Assembly (NCBI RefSeq): GCF_946478835.1
Contig: NZ_CAMLDV010000024.1
Span: 1-31,150 of the forward strand
Origin: an uncultured Bdellovibrio sp.
Lineage (GTDB): Bacteria > Bdellovibrionota > Bdellovibrionia > Bdellovibrionales > Bdellovibrionaceae
Reading direction: 5' to 3'
DNA length: 31,150 nt
The position numbers were made by a program, and so were the translations under genes. Positions 7,149 to 14,915 of this stretch are shown here, piece after piece. The notes beneath the pieces were generated by a model. It was given only the letters and a program-made list of their open reading frames with translations, was not told the origin of the DNA and searched no databases. Each line of letters begins with the position of its first letter. Position 1 is the stretch's first letter.

Positions 7149-7628
7149 ATGGGATCTCAGCCACAACCGCGCACTATTTCAGACGCTCAAGGGGAGACTC
7201 TTCAGCTAGGCACAGATCGTATCACAATCAAAATAGATAAAGAGGCGACGGGTGGGCAGTTTTCTCTTGTGGAAAGAGACGTTGCTGGACATTTTCAATC
7301 GCCTCCCAAATTCCATGCGCATCAAGACACCGATTGGTATTGCCGGGTTTTAGAAGGTCGTTTGAATTTCATGTTTAATGAACAAATCACGGAGTGTAAG
7401 GTCGGCGATGCAATCTTTATTCCCCGCGGGACCTTTTTTCGTTGGGCCAATCCCAGCGCTGAAACGGCAAGATGCTTAATTATTTACACTCCGGGTGGCT
7501 TTGAGGGGTTTTTTAGAGAGATGATCCCTCTTATTGCGAGTAAGTCTGACAAGGTCGGGAACTACGAACAGACTTTAAAAGATATCGAAAGAGTGCAAGA
7601 TAAATACAACCTCATCCGACGTCCTTAG
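7149..7628 (+). CDS. Cupin-domain protein with altered metal-ligand positions
   Basis: The 159-residue protein carries one conserved beta-barrel cupin domain, residues about 50-125. Motif 1 is FHAHQDTDWYCRVLEG: His56 and His58 are kept, but the usual Glu ligand is Trp63 (Asp62 is next to it). Motif 2 is GDAIFIPRGTFFRWAN: the usual His ligand is Phe97. The metal site therefore appears reduced to two His, so a classical dioxygenase reaction is uncertain and ligand binding or another activity is possible. It resembles quercetin-dioxygenase-like Cupin_2 proteins. SD sequence GGAGG is present. It is controlled with the divergent MarR gene and ends at a strong terminator, so it is a single-gene unit and the likely regulatory target. 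Confidence 0.85.
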   Translation: MGSQPQPRTISDAQGETLQLGTDRITIKIDKEATGGQFSLVERDVAGHFQSPPKFHAHQDTDWYCRVLEGRLNFMFNEQITECKVGDAIFIPRGTFFRWANPSAETARCLIIYTPGGFEGFFREMIPLIASKSDKVGNYEQTLKDIERVQDKYNLIRRP

Positions 7629-7634
7629 AAAATA

Positions 7635-7664
7635 AAAAAGGCAGAGATAAAACTCTGCCTTTTT
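7635..7664. terminator. Bidirectional intrinsic terminator (cupin / lpd)
   Basis: Twelve-base perfect arms, AAAAAGGCAGAG (7635-7646) and CTCTGCCTTTTT (7653-7664), enclose the loop ATAAAA. The A-run and T-run make it functional for both converging genes. Confidence 0.9.
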
Positions 7665-7685
7665 CGTTTAAAATGTTTTTTAAAA

Positions 7686-9095
7686 TTACATCTGTCTTTG
7701 ACGTTTTTCAACAGCCAAAGCCGCTTCACGAACAACCTCACTGAGAGTGGGATGCGCGTGGAAAGATCTTGCAAGGTCTTCGCTGCTGCCGCCGAATTCC
7801 ATGCACACGATCACTTCGTGGATCAACTCAGAAACACCAGGTCCCACCATGTGAGCACCCAAGATGCGGTCTGTTTTTTTATCCGCGATGATTTTTACAA
7901 AACCTTCTGTGAAACCTTTTGCTCTGGCGCGACCATTCGCTAAGAAAGGGAATTTACCCACGTTGATCTCAAGACCTTTTTCTTTGGCTTGTTCTTCCGT
8001 GATTCCCACAGAAGCAATTTCAGGATGAGTGTAGATCACCCCTGGAACGGTGTTGTAGTTCACGTGTCCCGCTTTACCTGCGATCATTTCTGCAACCGCA
8101 ACACCTTCTTCTTCCGCTTTGTGCGCAAGCATTGGTCCTGTGATAACGTCACCGATGGCGAAAATGCCAGGAACATTTGTTTGATAGTGAGCATCGACAA
8201 TAATGCGACCTTGAGGATCCTTTTGGATGCCCATTTCTTCGCAACCTACGCCATTTGTGAATGGCTTACGGCCTGTCGCTACAAGAACAACATCTGTTTT
8301 CAAAGAAGTCGCTTTTCCATCCGTCAAAGATTCGTAAGTGACTTCAACGCCGTCATTCAAAGTTTTAGAGCCTGTCACTTTCGTAGAAGTAAGGATCGTC
8401 ATGCCTTCTTTTTCAAGATTCTTCTTAAGCACATTCATGCAGTCTTGATCCATAGGACCACCAAGGCGATTTGTGTACTCGATCACTGTCACTTTCGTTC
8501 CAAGACGTTGCCATACAGAACCCAACTCAAGACCGATCACGCCACCACCCACAACGATCATAGATTTTGGAAGTTGCGAAAGAGCCAAGGCACCCGTGTT
8601 AGAAACAATGCGCTTCTCATCGAACTTCAAGAACGGAAGCTCTACCGGAGCAGAACCTGTCGCGATCACGATGTTCTTTGTTGTGAGAACTTGCGTTGTG
8701 CCATCTTCGGCTTTCACTTCAACTTTGCCAGCACCAACAATTTTTCCCATTCCCGTGAATGGAGTGATCTTGTTTTTCTTGAAAAGGAACGCAATACCTT
8801 CGGTATTTTGTTTCACAACCTTGTCTTTGCGAGACATCATTGTTGGAAGATCCAACTCCACCTTTGTCACTTTCACACCGTGAGCTGCAAAGTCGTGTTG
8901 AGCAGCTACAAAGTGCTCAGAACTTTCCAAAAGCGCTTTTGAAGGAATACAGCCCACATTCAAGCATGTGCCACCGAAAGTTTTGTCTTTTTCGATCACT
9001 GCTGTTTTAAGTCCGAGTTGAGCTGCGCGAATTGCCCCAACATAACCGCCGGGACCAGAACCAATTACAATCACATCAAATTGAGTATCAGCCAT
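7686..9095 (-). CDS. lpdA: Dihydrolipoamide dehydrogenase (E3)
   Basis: The 469-residue flavoprotein reoxidises dihydrolipoamide of 2-oxo acid dehydrogenase complexes with NAD+. Visible features: FAD-binding GSGPGG at 12-17, the redox pair Cys44/Cys49 in GGTCLNVGCIPSK, an NAD-binding GGGVIGLELG, a second FAD segment with FAIGDV, and the C-terminal HAHPTLSE with the active-site His and Glu. The start is taken at ATG 9093-9095 (MADTQFD) because AAAGGACG precedes it; an in-frame ATG ten codons upstream lacks this support. Length and motifs are typical. It lies downstream of sucA-sucB on the same strand but is separated from them by a hypothetical gene and two terminators, so it has its own transcript and may also serve pyruvate dehydrogenase. 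Confidence 0.97.
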   Translation of the reverse strand: MADTQFDVIVIGSGPGGYVGAIRAAQLGLKTAVIEKDKTFGGTCLNVGCIPSKALLESSEHFVAAQHDFAAHGVKVTKVELDLPTMMSRKDKVVKQNTEGIAFLFKKNKITPFTGMGKIVGAGKVEVKAEDGTTQVLTTKNIVIATGSAPVELPFLKFDEKRIVSNTGALALSQLPKSMIVVGGGVIGLELGSVWQRLGTKVTVIEYTNRLGGPMDQDCMNVLKKNLEKEGMTILTSTKVTGSKTLNDGVEVTYESLTDGKATSLKTDVVLVATGRKPFTNGVGCEEMGIQKDPQGRIIVDAHYQTNVPGIFAIGDVITGPMLAHKAEEEGVAVAEMIAGKAGHVNYNTVPGVIYTHPEIASVGITEEQAKEKGLEINVGKFPFLANGRARAKGFTEGFVKIIADKKTDRILGAHMVGPGVSELIHEVIVCMEFGGSSEDLARSFHAHPTLSEVVREAALAVEKRQRQM

Positions 9096-9219
9096 AGAAG
9101 CGTCCTTTGTAGAGAATGGATACACCAGAATTTATACGTTATCTTAGCATGTTTGGTCACGTAGGAAGCTTCGCATTAAGGTGCGAGCAGGCTTGTCTAG
9201 ACGGGAGTTCAGGCAAATA

Positions 9220-9248
9220 AAAACCCCTGAAGGTCTTTCAGGGGTTTT
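9220..9248 (-). terminator. Intrinsic terminator after the small hypothetical gene
   Basis: Arms AAAACCCCTGAA (9220-9231) and TTCAGGGGTTTT (9237-9248) pair over twelve bases with loop GGTCT. On the minus strand the stem ends in a T-rich run (TTTTTATTT), so it terminates the 9268-9660 transcript before lpd. Confidence 0.88.
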
Positions 9249-9267
9249 AAGAACGAGAGCTTTATTC

Positions 9268-9660
9268 TTAAGCCGCTCTTTTTTCAGCGCGTTTTTTCCA
9301 AACAGGCTGCATCTTTTTGTAGAATTTCACATCGGTCTTGCAGGCCTTTGTGTACTCTTTCGTGTACTTATTAAATTTCTTATCAAGCCACGCATAGTAG
9401 CAAGTGTACATGTAGTTCGTGAAGAACTTCGTCATCCATTGGTGAGGACCATTTACCGGGAAATCATACTTATTGAAGAAATAAGGAATCTCTTGATTGA
9501 AAGAACGCCACCACTCTGTCGCTTCTTTTTTATGAACGAAGTTGCCTACGAAAAGCGGCTTACCTTCAAAAGTGAAACCCACTTCGTAACCATGGCCTAC
9601 AGGTTTGAAATAAGATTTGAAATGATAGCCATAGTATTCCCAATTCTTAGTTTTGTTCAT
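9268..9660 (-). CDS. Conserved-looking hypothetical protein, aromatic and Lys rich
   Basis: The 130-residue soluble protein starts MNKTKNWEYYGYHFKSYFK with AGGGGGA shortly before the ATG. It is rich in Trp, Tyr, Phe and Lys (for example EWWRSF, QWMTKFF, YMYTCYYAW) and ends in a very basic tail (KKRAEKRAA). There is no signal peptide or membrane segment and no domain I recognise. The basic, aromatic make-up would fit nucleic-acid or membrane-surface binding, but that is only a guess. It is bounded by a terminator on each side, so it is transcribed alone, within the sucAB-lpd cluster. The roughly 200 bp upstream (9661-9861) hold no gene, only a small inverted repeat CGATC-GCA-GATCG at 9748-9760. 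Confidence 0.75.
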   Translation of the reverse strand: MNKTKNWEYYGYHFKSYFKPVGHGYEVGFTFEGKPLFVGNFVHKKEATEWWRSFNQEIPYFFNKYDFPVNGPHQWMTKFFTNYMYTCYYAWLDKKFNKYTKEYTKACKTDVKFYKKMQPVWKKRAEKRAA

Positions 9661-9861
9661 TAAAGTCCCCCTATTGGTTATGAACGTAGTAAAGACTTCA
9701 TCGGATTTTTTCTAAACGAGTTAACGCGTGGACAGAAATAAAGTTTCCGATCGCAGATCGAACACTAGAGCACGCACTCAGATTTTTTGGAGTGTGGGAT
9801 CCATTGAATGACTTTAAGTGTGGGGGAGTATTGGGAAAGTTGGCGATATCCTAATTATAAA

Positions 9862-9889
9862 AAAAGGCCCGTCTCAAAACGGGCCTTTT
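9862..9889 (-). terminator. Intrinsic terminator of sucA-sucB
   Basis: Arms AAAAGGCCCGT (9862-9872) and ACGGGCCTTTT (9879-9889) pair perfectly around CTCAAA, and the minus strand continues into a long T-run. It lies directly after the sucB stop codon. Confidence 0.92.
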
Positions 9890-9895
9890 AGGGAA

Positions 9896-11152
9896 TTAAA
9901 CTTCAAGTAATAATCGCTCAGGATCTTCAACAAGTTCCTTAATTTTTACTAAGAAACTGACGGCTTCTTTACCGTCGATGATTCTGTGATCGTACGTCAA
10001 TGCTACATACATCATGGGACGAATCTCAACTTTGCCGTCAATCGCTACCGGACGATCTTGAATTTTGTGAAGACCCAGGATAGCAGATTGCGGATAGTTC
10101 AAGATTGGAGTTGAAAGAAGTGAACCGAACACACCACCGTTCGTGATAGAGAATGTTCCACCACTTAAATCATTCGGAGTGATTTTTCCGTCACGGCCTT
10201 TCAAAGCCAAGTCACGAACAGCCATTTCAATTCCTGCCAAAGAAAGCATATCTGCATCTTTAACAACCGGAACCATCAAGCCTTTTTCAGTCGATACCGC
10301 GATACCGATGTTATAGTAGTTGTGGTACTCAATATCAGTTCCTGTGATCAAAGCATTCACCGCAGGGAACGCTTTCAAAGCTTCCACAGAAGCCTTCACG
10401 AAGAAACCGTTAAAGCCCAAGTTCAAGCCGTATTTTTCTTTGAACTTGTCTTTGTATTTTGAACGAAGCTCCATCACTTTGCTCATGTCGATTTCATTGA
10501 AAGTCGTCAAAAGAGCGGCTGTGTTTTGTGCTTCTTTTAATTTTTCCGCAATACGTTTGCGGATCGTTGTCATTGGAACAACTTTTTTATCGCCTTGTTT
10601 TGAAGGACCGCGAGCGGCCATCACTTCTGCTGCAGAAACTTGTGGAGCTGGTGCTGCTTTCGCAGGAGCCGCCGCTGGAGCTTTCGCAGAAGGTTGAGCT
10701 TCTAATACGTCGCCTTTAGTTAAGCGACCGTCTTTACCAGTGCCTTGAATGTTGGATGTATCCAAACCTTTTTCAGTCACAATTCTTTGAACTGCAGGGG
10801 ATAGATGTTGAGAAGCATCTGTTTTCGCTGCGGCTTGAGGAGCAGGTTGTGAAGGAGCTGGTGCTGCTTCAGCTTGCGCCGGCTTACCGGCTTCAGCACT
10901 GCCGGCTGACGCCGCCGTATCCAAAGTAGCAACAGTAGCGCCGATCTTAACAACCGCACCTGCTTCGTTACCCGGAAGAATAGTCAAAACACCGTCGTTT
11001 TCAGCAACTACTTCAACGCTGGCTTTGTCAGTTTCAAGAAGCATTAAAACTTCATTGCGCTTTACGAACTCGCCGGATTTTTTTGTCCAGCTGCCGATGG
11101 TTGCTTCTGTGATGGATTCCCCAACCGCGGGAACTTTAATCTCTTGTTTCAT
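9896..11152 (-). CDS. sucB: Dihydrolipoyllysine succinyltransferase (E2 of 2-oxoglutarate dehydrogenase)
   Basis: The 418-residue protein transfers succinyl groups from lipoyl-lysine to CoA in the TCA cycle. Domains in order: one lipoyl domain (residues 1-77, lipoylated Lys43 in ETDKASVEV), an Ala/Pro-rich linker (about 80-115), the E3/E1-binding domain (about 117-151, LSPAVQRIV to GRLTKGDVL), a second Ala/Pro linker, and the catalytic acyltransferase domain ending with [12 protein letters not shown], which contains the HxxxDG active-site motif. AAGGACG precedes the ATG. It begins 21 bp after sucA, forming the operon sucA-sucB, and ends at a strong terminator. Confidence 0.97.
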   Translation of the reverse strand: MKQEIKVPAVGESITEATIGSWTKKSGEFVKRNEVLMLLETDKASVEVVAENDGVLTILPGNEAGAVVKIGATVATLDTAASAGSAEAGKPAQAEAAPAPSQPAPQAAAKTDASQHLSPAVQRIVTEKGLDTSNIQGTGKDGRLTKGDVLEAQPSAKAPAAAPAKAAPAPQVSAAEVMAARGPSKQGDKKVVPMTTIRKRIAEKLKEAQNTAALLTTFNEIDMSKVMELRSKYKDKFKEKYGLNLGFNGFFVKASVEALKAFPAVNALITGTDIEYHNYYNIGIAVSTEKGLMVPVVKDADMLSLAGIEMAVRDLALKGRDGKITPNDLSGGTFSITNGGVFGSLLSTPILNYPQSAILGLHKIQDRPVAIDGKVEIRPMMYVALTYDHRIIDGKEAVSFLVKIKELVEDPERLLLEV

Positions 11153-11173
11153 GCAACGTCCTTAATCTAGCAC

Positions 11174-13879
11174 CTAAGCGCCAAAAATAGATTTAACAAT
11201 TTCCGCTTGTTCGATTTTGTGTCTGTGGATAGATCCTGTCGCTGGAGAAGATCTCTCAGGACGGCCCACATATTCAAATCCCAACTTCAAACCTGCTTTA
11301 GACACAACGTCGACAAACTTGAAGTAAACGCTTTGGAAAGCACCCATGTTCTTAGGTTCTTCCTGTGCCCAGATCAAAGTTTTCGCCTTAGAATAAGACT
11401 TCAAAACTTCAGTCACTTGTTTTGCAGGGAACGGATAAAGCTGCTCAAGGCGAACAAGGGCGATATTGTCCTTCTTCGTTTTTTCTCTTTCCTCAAGAAG
11501 CTCGTAATAAAGTTTACCAGAAACGAACACAACTGTGTCCACTTTGGATTTATCAACAGTGTCAGCGATCACTTCTTGGAAGTGACCTTTCGCAAGGTCT
11601 TCAATCGAAGAAACCGCGCGAGGATGACGCAACAAAGATTTTGGCGACATCACGATCAACGGCTTACGGAAGTCTCTGTGCATTTGACGGCGAAGAGCGT
11701 GATAGATTTGCGCCGGCGTCGTCAAGTTGCACACTTGCATATTGTTTTGCGCACCCGACTGCAAGAATCTTTCAAGACGTGCCGAGGAGTGTTCAGGTCC
11801 TTGACCTTCATAACCGTGAGGCAGAAGCATCACAAGACCGCTCATTTGTTGCCATTTTGTTTCGCCAGCAGCGATGTATTGATCGATCACGATCTGCGCG
11901 CCATTCACGAAGTCACCGAATTGCGCTTCCCACATCACAAGGCTGCGAGGATCTTGAACAGAGTAGCCGTACTCGTAACCTACAACGCCGTACTCAGAAA
12001 GAATACTTTCCGCCACAAGCAATTTCGCTTTTGGATTTAAATCCGCAAGAGGGAAATAAGCTTTGTTCGTTTTGAAATCATACATACCCGCATGACGGTG
12101 AGTGAACGTACCGCGAACGCAGTCTTCACCTGTCAAACGAACACTCGTGCCTTCAGAAAGCAAAGAACCGTAAGCAAGAAGTTCACCCATGCCCCAGTCG
12201 ATCATCTCTTTTCCGGCACCCATTGCTTTGCGTGTTTCAAGAAGTTTGATCAATTTCGGATGCGGAGTGAAACCTTCAGGAAAAGAACCGATTTTTTCGC
12301 CGATCTTTTTCAACGTCGCTAGATCGAATGTTGTGTCCGCTGTTTTTTCAAAGTCAGCATCTGTCGCTTTACGAAGACCTTTCCAGCTTCCTTCAAACTT
12401 GAAGTTTTTAAGCTTAGGAGGATTCTTTTTCGTTTCTTCGTAAATAGACTGCAGACGATCCATCGCTTTCGCGTAAAGTTCGTCGATAAATTTTTGATCC
12501 AAGCTGCCTTCGGCAACCAATTTCTTCGCGTAAAGCTCGCGAACTGTCGCGTGAGCTTTGATCAGCTCATACATTTGCGGTTGAGTGAACGCAGGCTCGT
12601 CACCTTCGTTGTGACCGTATTTGCGATAGCAGATCATGTTGATCACAACATCTTTGCCAAACTCTTGACGGTAACGAAGAGCGATATCCATCGCACGCAC
12701 GCAGCTTTCAACATCATCACCGTTCACATGAAGAACCGGTGTGAAAGTCATCTTTGCGGTATCAGAAGAGTAACGAGTCGAGCGAGTGTCAAAACCGTTT
12801 GTCGTGAAACCAACTTGGTTGTCCAAGATAAGATGAATTGTTCCGCCGACAGTGTGAGGTTTTACTCCCGCCATTTGCAAAACTTCTTGTACGATGCCTT
12901 GGCCTGCAAACGCCGCATCACCGTGAACCAAAATAGGAACAACTTGTTTGCGAGTCTCGTCGCCCATTTTGTCTTGAGCCGCGCGAGCCATACCCACAGC
13001 CACCGCGTTCACAGTTTCAAGGTGAGAAGGGTTGTAAGCCATCGTCACTTTGCAAGAACCTGCCGCTGTTTTCTTTTCAGTGACATAGCCCAAGTGATAT
13101 TTCACGTCGTTATCGAAATCTTCAATCGGAGCTTCCAATTGCAAAGGACCGTTGAAGTCACCAAAAACGTACTCTTCACCTTTGCCAAAGAAATTCACAA
13201 GAAGGTTCACGCGACCACGGTGGGCCATACCGACGAAAACTTCTTTCACGTTCATGCCTGTGCCCTTGTTCACAAGAGCTTCCATCATCGGCAAGAAAGA
13301 ATCCGCACCTTCTACAGAGAAACGCTTTGTTCCCACGTAACGAGTGTGGATGAATTTTTCCAAAGACTCTGCCTTCGTCAAAGATTGCAGAGCATTTTTT
13401 TTGTCATCCAAAGAAAGTTTAAATCCGTTGCCTTCAAATTCTTGTTGCAACCATTGGTACTCTTTGGGAGTCGCATCAGACGCTTGCAAAGAAATCGTTC
13501 CACAATAAGTTTTTTTAAGGTGTGCGATGATATCAGAAAGTGTTGCACCTTGTTTTCCAATCAAAGAACCGACTTGAAATTTGGCACTCAAATCTTTTTC
13601 ACTCAGACCAAAACGTTTCAAGGCAAGCAATTCACTGGCTTGAGGAGCGTAAAGAGGATTGAGATTTGCTTCCGTGTGACCATCGGCTCTGTAAGCTTGA
13701 ATCAATTGAAAAACAGAAAGCTCTTTGTCGGACATTCCGAATTTACCATCTTGGGCAAATTCAACTCCCTCAAAAAAACTTTTCCATTCTGGAGCCAAAG
13801 AGTCCGGATTGGTTTTGAAATCTGCATAGAGCTGTTCGATGTACTCTAGGTTCGCACGATTGATGCCACTATTGTTCAC
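11174..13879 (-). CDS. sucA: 2-oxoglutarate dehydrogenase E1 component
   Basis: A thiamine-diphosphate enzyme of about 901 residues that decarboxylates 2-oxoglutarate and succinylates the lipoyl group of SucB. Family features are visible along its length: the N-terminal helix segment NLEYIEQLYADFK, GMAHRGRVNLLVN, NPSHLETVNAV, the ThDP-binding HGDAAFAGQG followed by NNQVGFTTN-like LILDNQVGFTTN, and the C-terminal HGYEGQGPEHSSAR segment. The start is placed at GTG 13877-13879 because GAGGAT (13884-13889) sits just before it; a GTG four codons upstream lacks a ribosome-binding site. It is the first gene of sucA-sucB, divergent from gpmA. Length is close to the usual 900-940 residues. Confidence 0.96.
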   Translation of the reverse strand: MNNSGINRANLEYIEQLYADFKTNPDSLAPEWKSFFEGVEFAQDGKFGMSDKELSVFQLIQAYRADGHTEANLNPLYAPQASELLALKRFGLSEKDLSAKFQVGSLIGKQGATLSDIIAHLKKTYCGTISLQASDATPKEYQWLQQEFEGNGFKLSLDDKKNALQSLTKAESLEKFIHTRYVGTKRFSVEGADSFLPMMEALVNKGTGMNVKEVFVGMAHRGRVNLLVNFFGKGEEYVFGDFNGPLQLEAPIEDFDNDVKYHLGYVTEKKTAAGSCKVTMAYNPSHLETVNAVAVGMARAAQDKMGDETRKQVVPILVHGDAAFAGQGIVQEVLQMAGVKPHTVGGTIHLILDNQVGFTTNGFDTRSTRYSSDTAKMTFTPVLHVNGDDVESCVRAMDIALRYRQEFGKDVVINMICYRKYGHNEGDEPAFTQPQMYELIKAHATVRELYAKKLVAEGSLDQKFIDELYAKAMDRLQSIYEETKKNPPKLKNFKFEGSWKGLRKATDADFEKTADTTFDLATLKKIGEKIGSFPEGFTPHPKLIKLLETRKAMGAGKEMIDWGMGELLAYGSLLSEGTSVRLTGEDCVRGTFTHRHAGMYDFKTNKAYFPLADLNPKAKLLVAESILSEYGVVGYEYGYSVQDPRSLVMWEAQFGDFVNGAQIVIDQYIAAGETKWQQMSGLVMLLPHGYEGQGPEHSSARLERFLQSGAQNNMQVCNLTTPAQIYHALRRQMHRDFRKPLIVMSPKSLLRHPRAVSSIEDLAKGHFQEVIADTVDKSKVDTVVFVSGKLYYELLEEREKTKKDNIALVRLEQLYPFPAKQVTEVLKSYSKAKTLIWAQEEPKNMGAFQSVYFKFVDVVSKAGLKLGFEYVGRPERSSPATGSIHRHKIEQAEIVKSIFGA

Positions 13880-14040
13880 GATGATCCTCACGTTTATAGC
13901 ACAGTAGTTACGAGCGCTAATTTTTCAAAATCTTGGGAGTTTGACACGCTTTAATGCGCGGCAAAAACGCAAGCTTTTGATATTAAAGAAAGCCTGGTCA
14001 TGATAGCTCTTTTTTTATGTAAACTGAAGGAGTTTAAGCT

Positions 14041-14787
14041 GTGTATAAGTTGGTGCTCGTAAGACACGGTGAGAGTGTTTGGAATCAGGAAAATCGTTTT
14101 ACAGGTTGGCAGGACGTAGATCTTTCTGAGAAAGGTCGAGCGGAAGCTCTAAAAGGGGGGAAAGCCCTCAAAGATAAGGGCTTTAGCTTTGACGTCGCCT
14201 ACACAAGCGTCCTCAAAAGAGCGATTAAAACTCTGAACTTCGTTTTGGACGAGTTGGATCAAGTGTGGCTTCCTGTCCACAAAGAATGGCGCCTGAATGA
14301 GCGTCACTACGGAGCGCTGCAAGGTCTCAACAAAGCTGAAACCGCGGCTCGTCATGGCGAAGACCAAGTGAAAATCTGGCGTCGCAGTTACGATGTTCCG
14401 CCACCTCCAATGGATGTGAACGATCCTCGCCATCCCACACATGATCCGCGCTATGCGGGTGTTGATCCCAAACTTTTGCCTAGCCAAGAATCATTGAAAG
14501 ACACGGTCGCGCGTTTCCTTCCTTTGTGGAACGGCACGATTGCTCCGATGATCAAATCTGGAAAAAAAGTGTTAATCGTGGCGCATGGGAACAGTTTGCG
14601 CGCGTTGATTCAACATCTTGAAGGCATGACTCCTGATGAGATCATGGCTGTGAATATGCCGACGGGAATTCCGCTCATGTATGAATTGGACGCGAATTTC
14701 AAAGTCATCAAGAAGGAATTCATTGGTGATCCTGAGGAAGTGAAGGCGGCAATCGACGCTGTTGCGAACCAAGGAAAGGCCAAATAG
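14041..14787 (+). CDS. gpmA: 2,3-bisphosphoglycerate-dependent phosphoglycerate mutase
   Basis: The 248-residue enzyme interconverts 3- and 2-phosphoglycerate in glycolysis and gluconeogenesis. The phosphorylated His9 lies in [10 protein letters not shown]. Other signatures are [28 protein letters not shown] and [10 protein letters not shown] with the second catalytic His near residue 182. Length fits the dPGM family. The start is GTG at 14041, preceded by AAGGAG (14027-14032) at eight bases. It is divergent from sucA and appears monocistronic. A hairpin CTCTTT/AAAGAG follows the stop codon at about 14794-14810 but lacks a T-run, so termination there is uncertain. Confidence 0.96.
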   Translation: MYKLVLVRHGESVWNQENRFTGWQDVDLSEKGRAEALKGGKALKDKGFSFDVAYTSVLKRAIKTLNFVLDELDQVWLPVHKEWRLNERHYGALQGLNKAETAARHGEDQVKIWRRSYDVPPPPMDVNDPRHPTHDPRYAGVDPKLLPSQESLKDTVARFLPLWNGTIAPMIKSGKKVLIVAHGNSLRALIQHLEGMTPDEIMAVNMPTGIPLMYELDANFKVIKKEFIGDPEEVKAAIDAVANQGKAK

Positions 14788-14915
14788 GCATCTCTCTTTG
14801 AATCAAAGAGTGTCTTAGAGTGAGGCACTCTGCGGTGATTTTTAAGACATCCGGACGTCCACTGTATTAAGTTTGCTATCCTATTTGTCGATACGGACAG
14901 ATAGGAGAGCTACCC

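Noticed and set aside
7989..8942. Plus-strand open frame opposite lpd (about 317 codons)
   Set aside because: Same codon-bias effect over a certain gene; the translation has a nonsense composition and no ribosome-binding site.
12494..13849. Long open frame on the plus strand opposite sucA (about 450 codons)
   Set aside because: It is a mirror of sucA codon bias. The product is rich in His, Arg and Phe with no domain, and sucA itself is certain.
13941..13946. Perfect TTGACA as the -35 of gpmA
   Set aside because: No acceptable -10 hexamer occurs 16-18 bases downstream, so I do not call a promoter.
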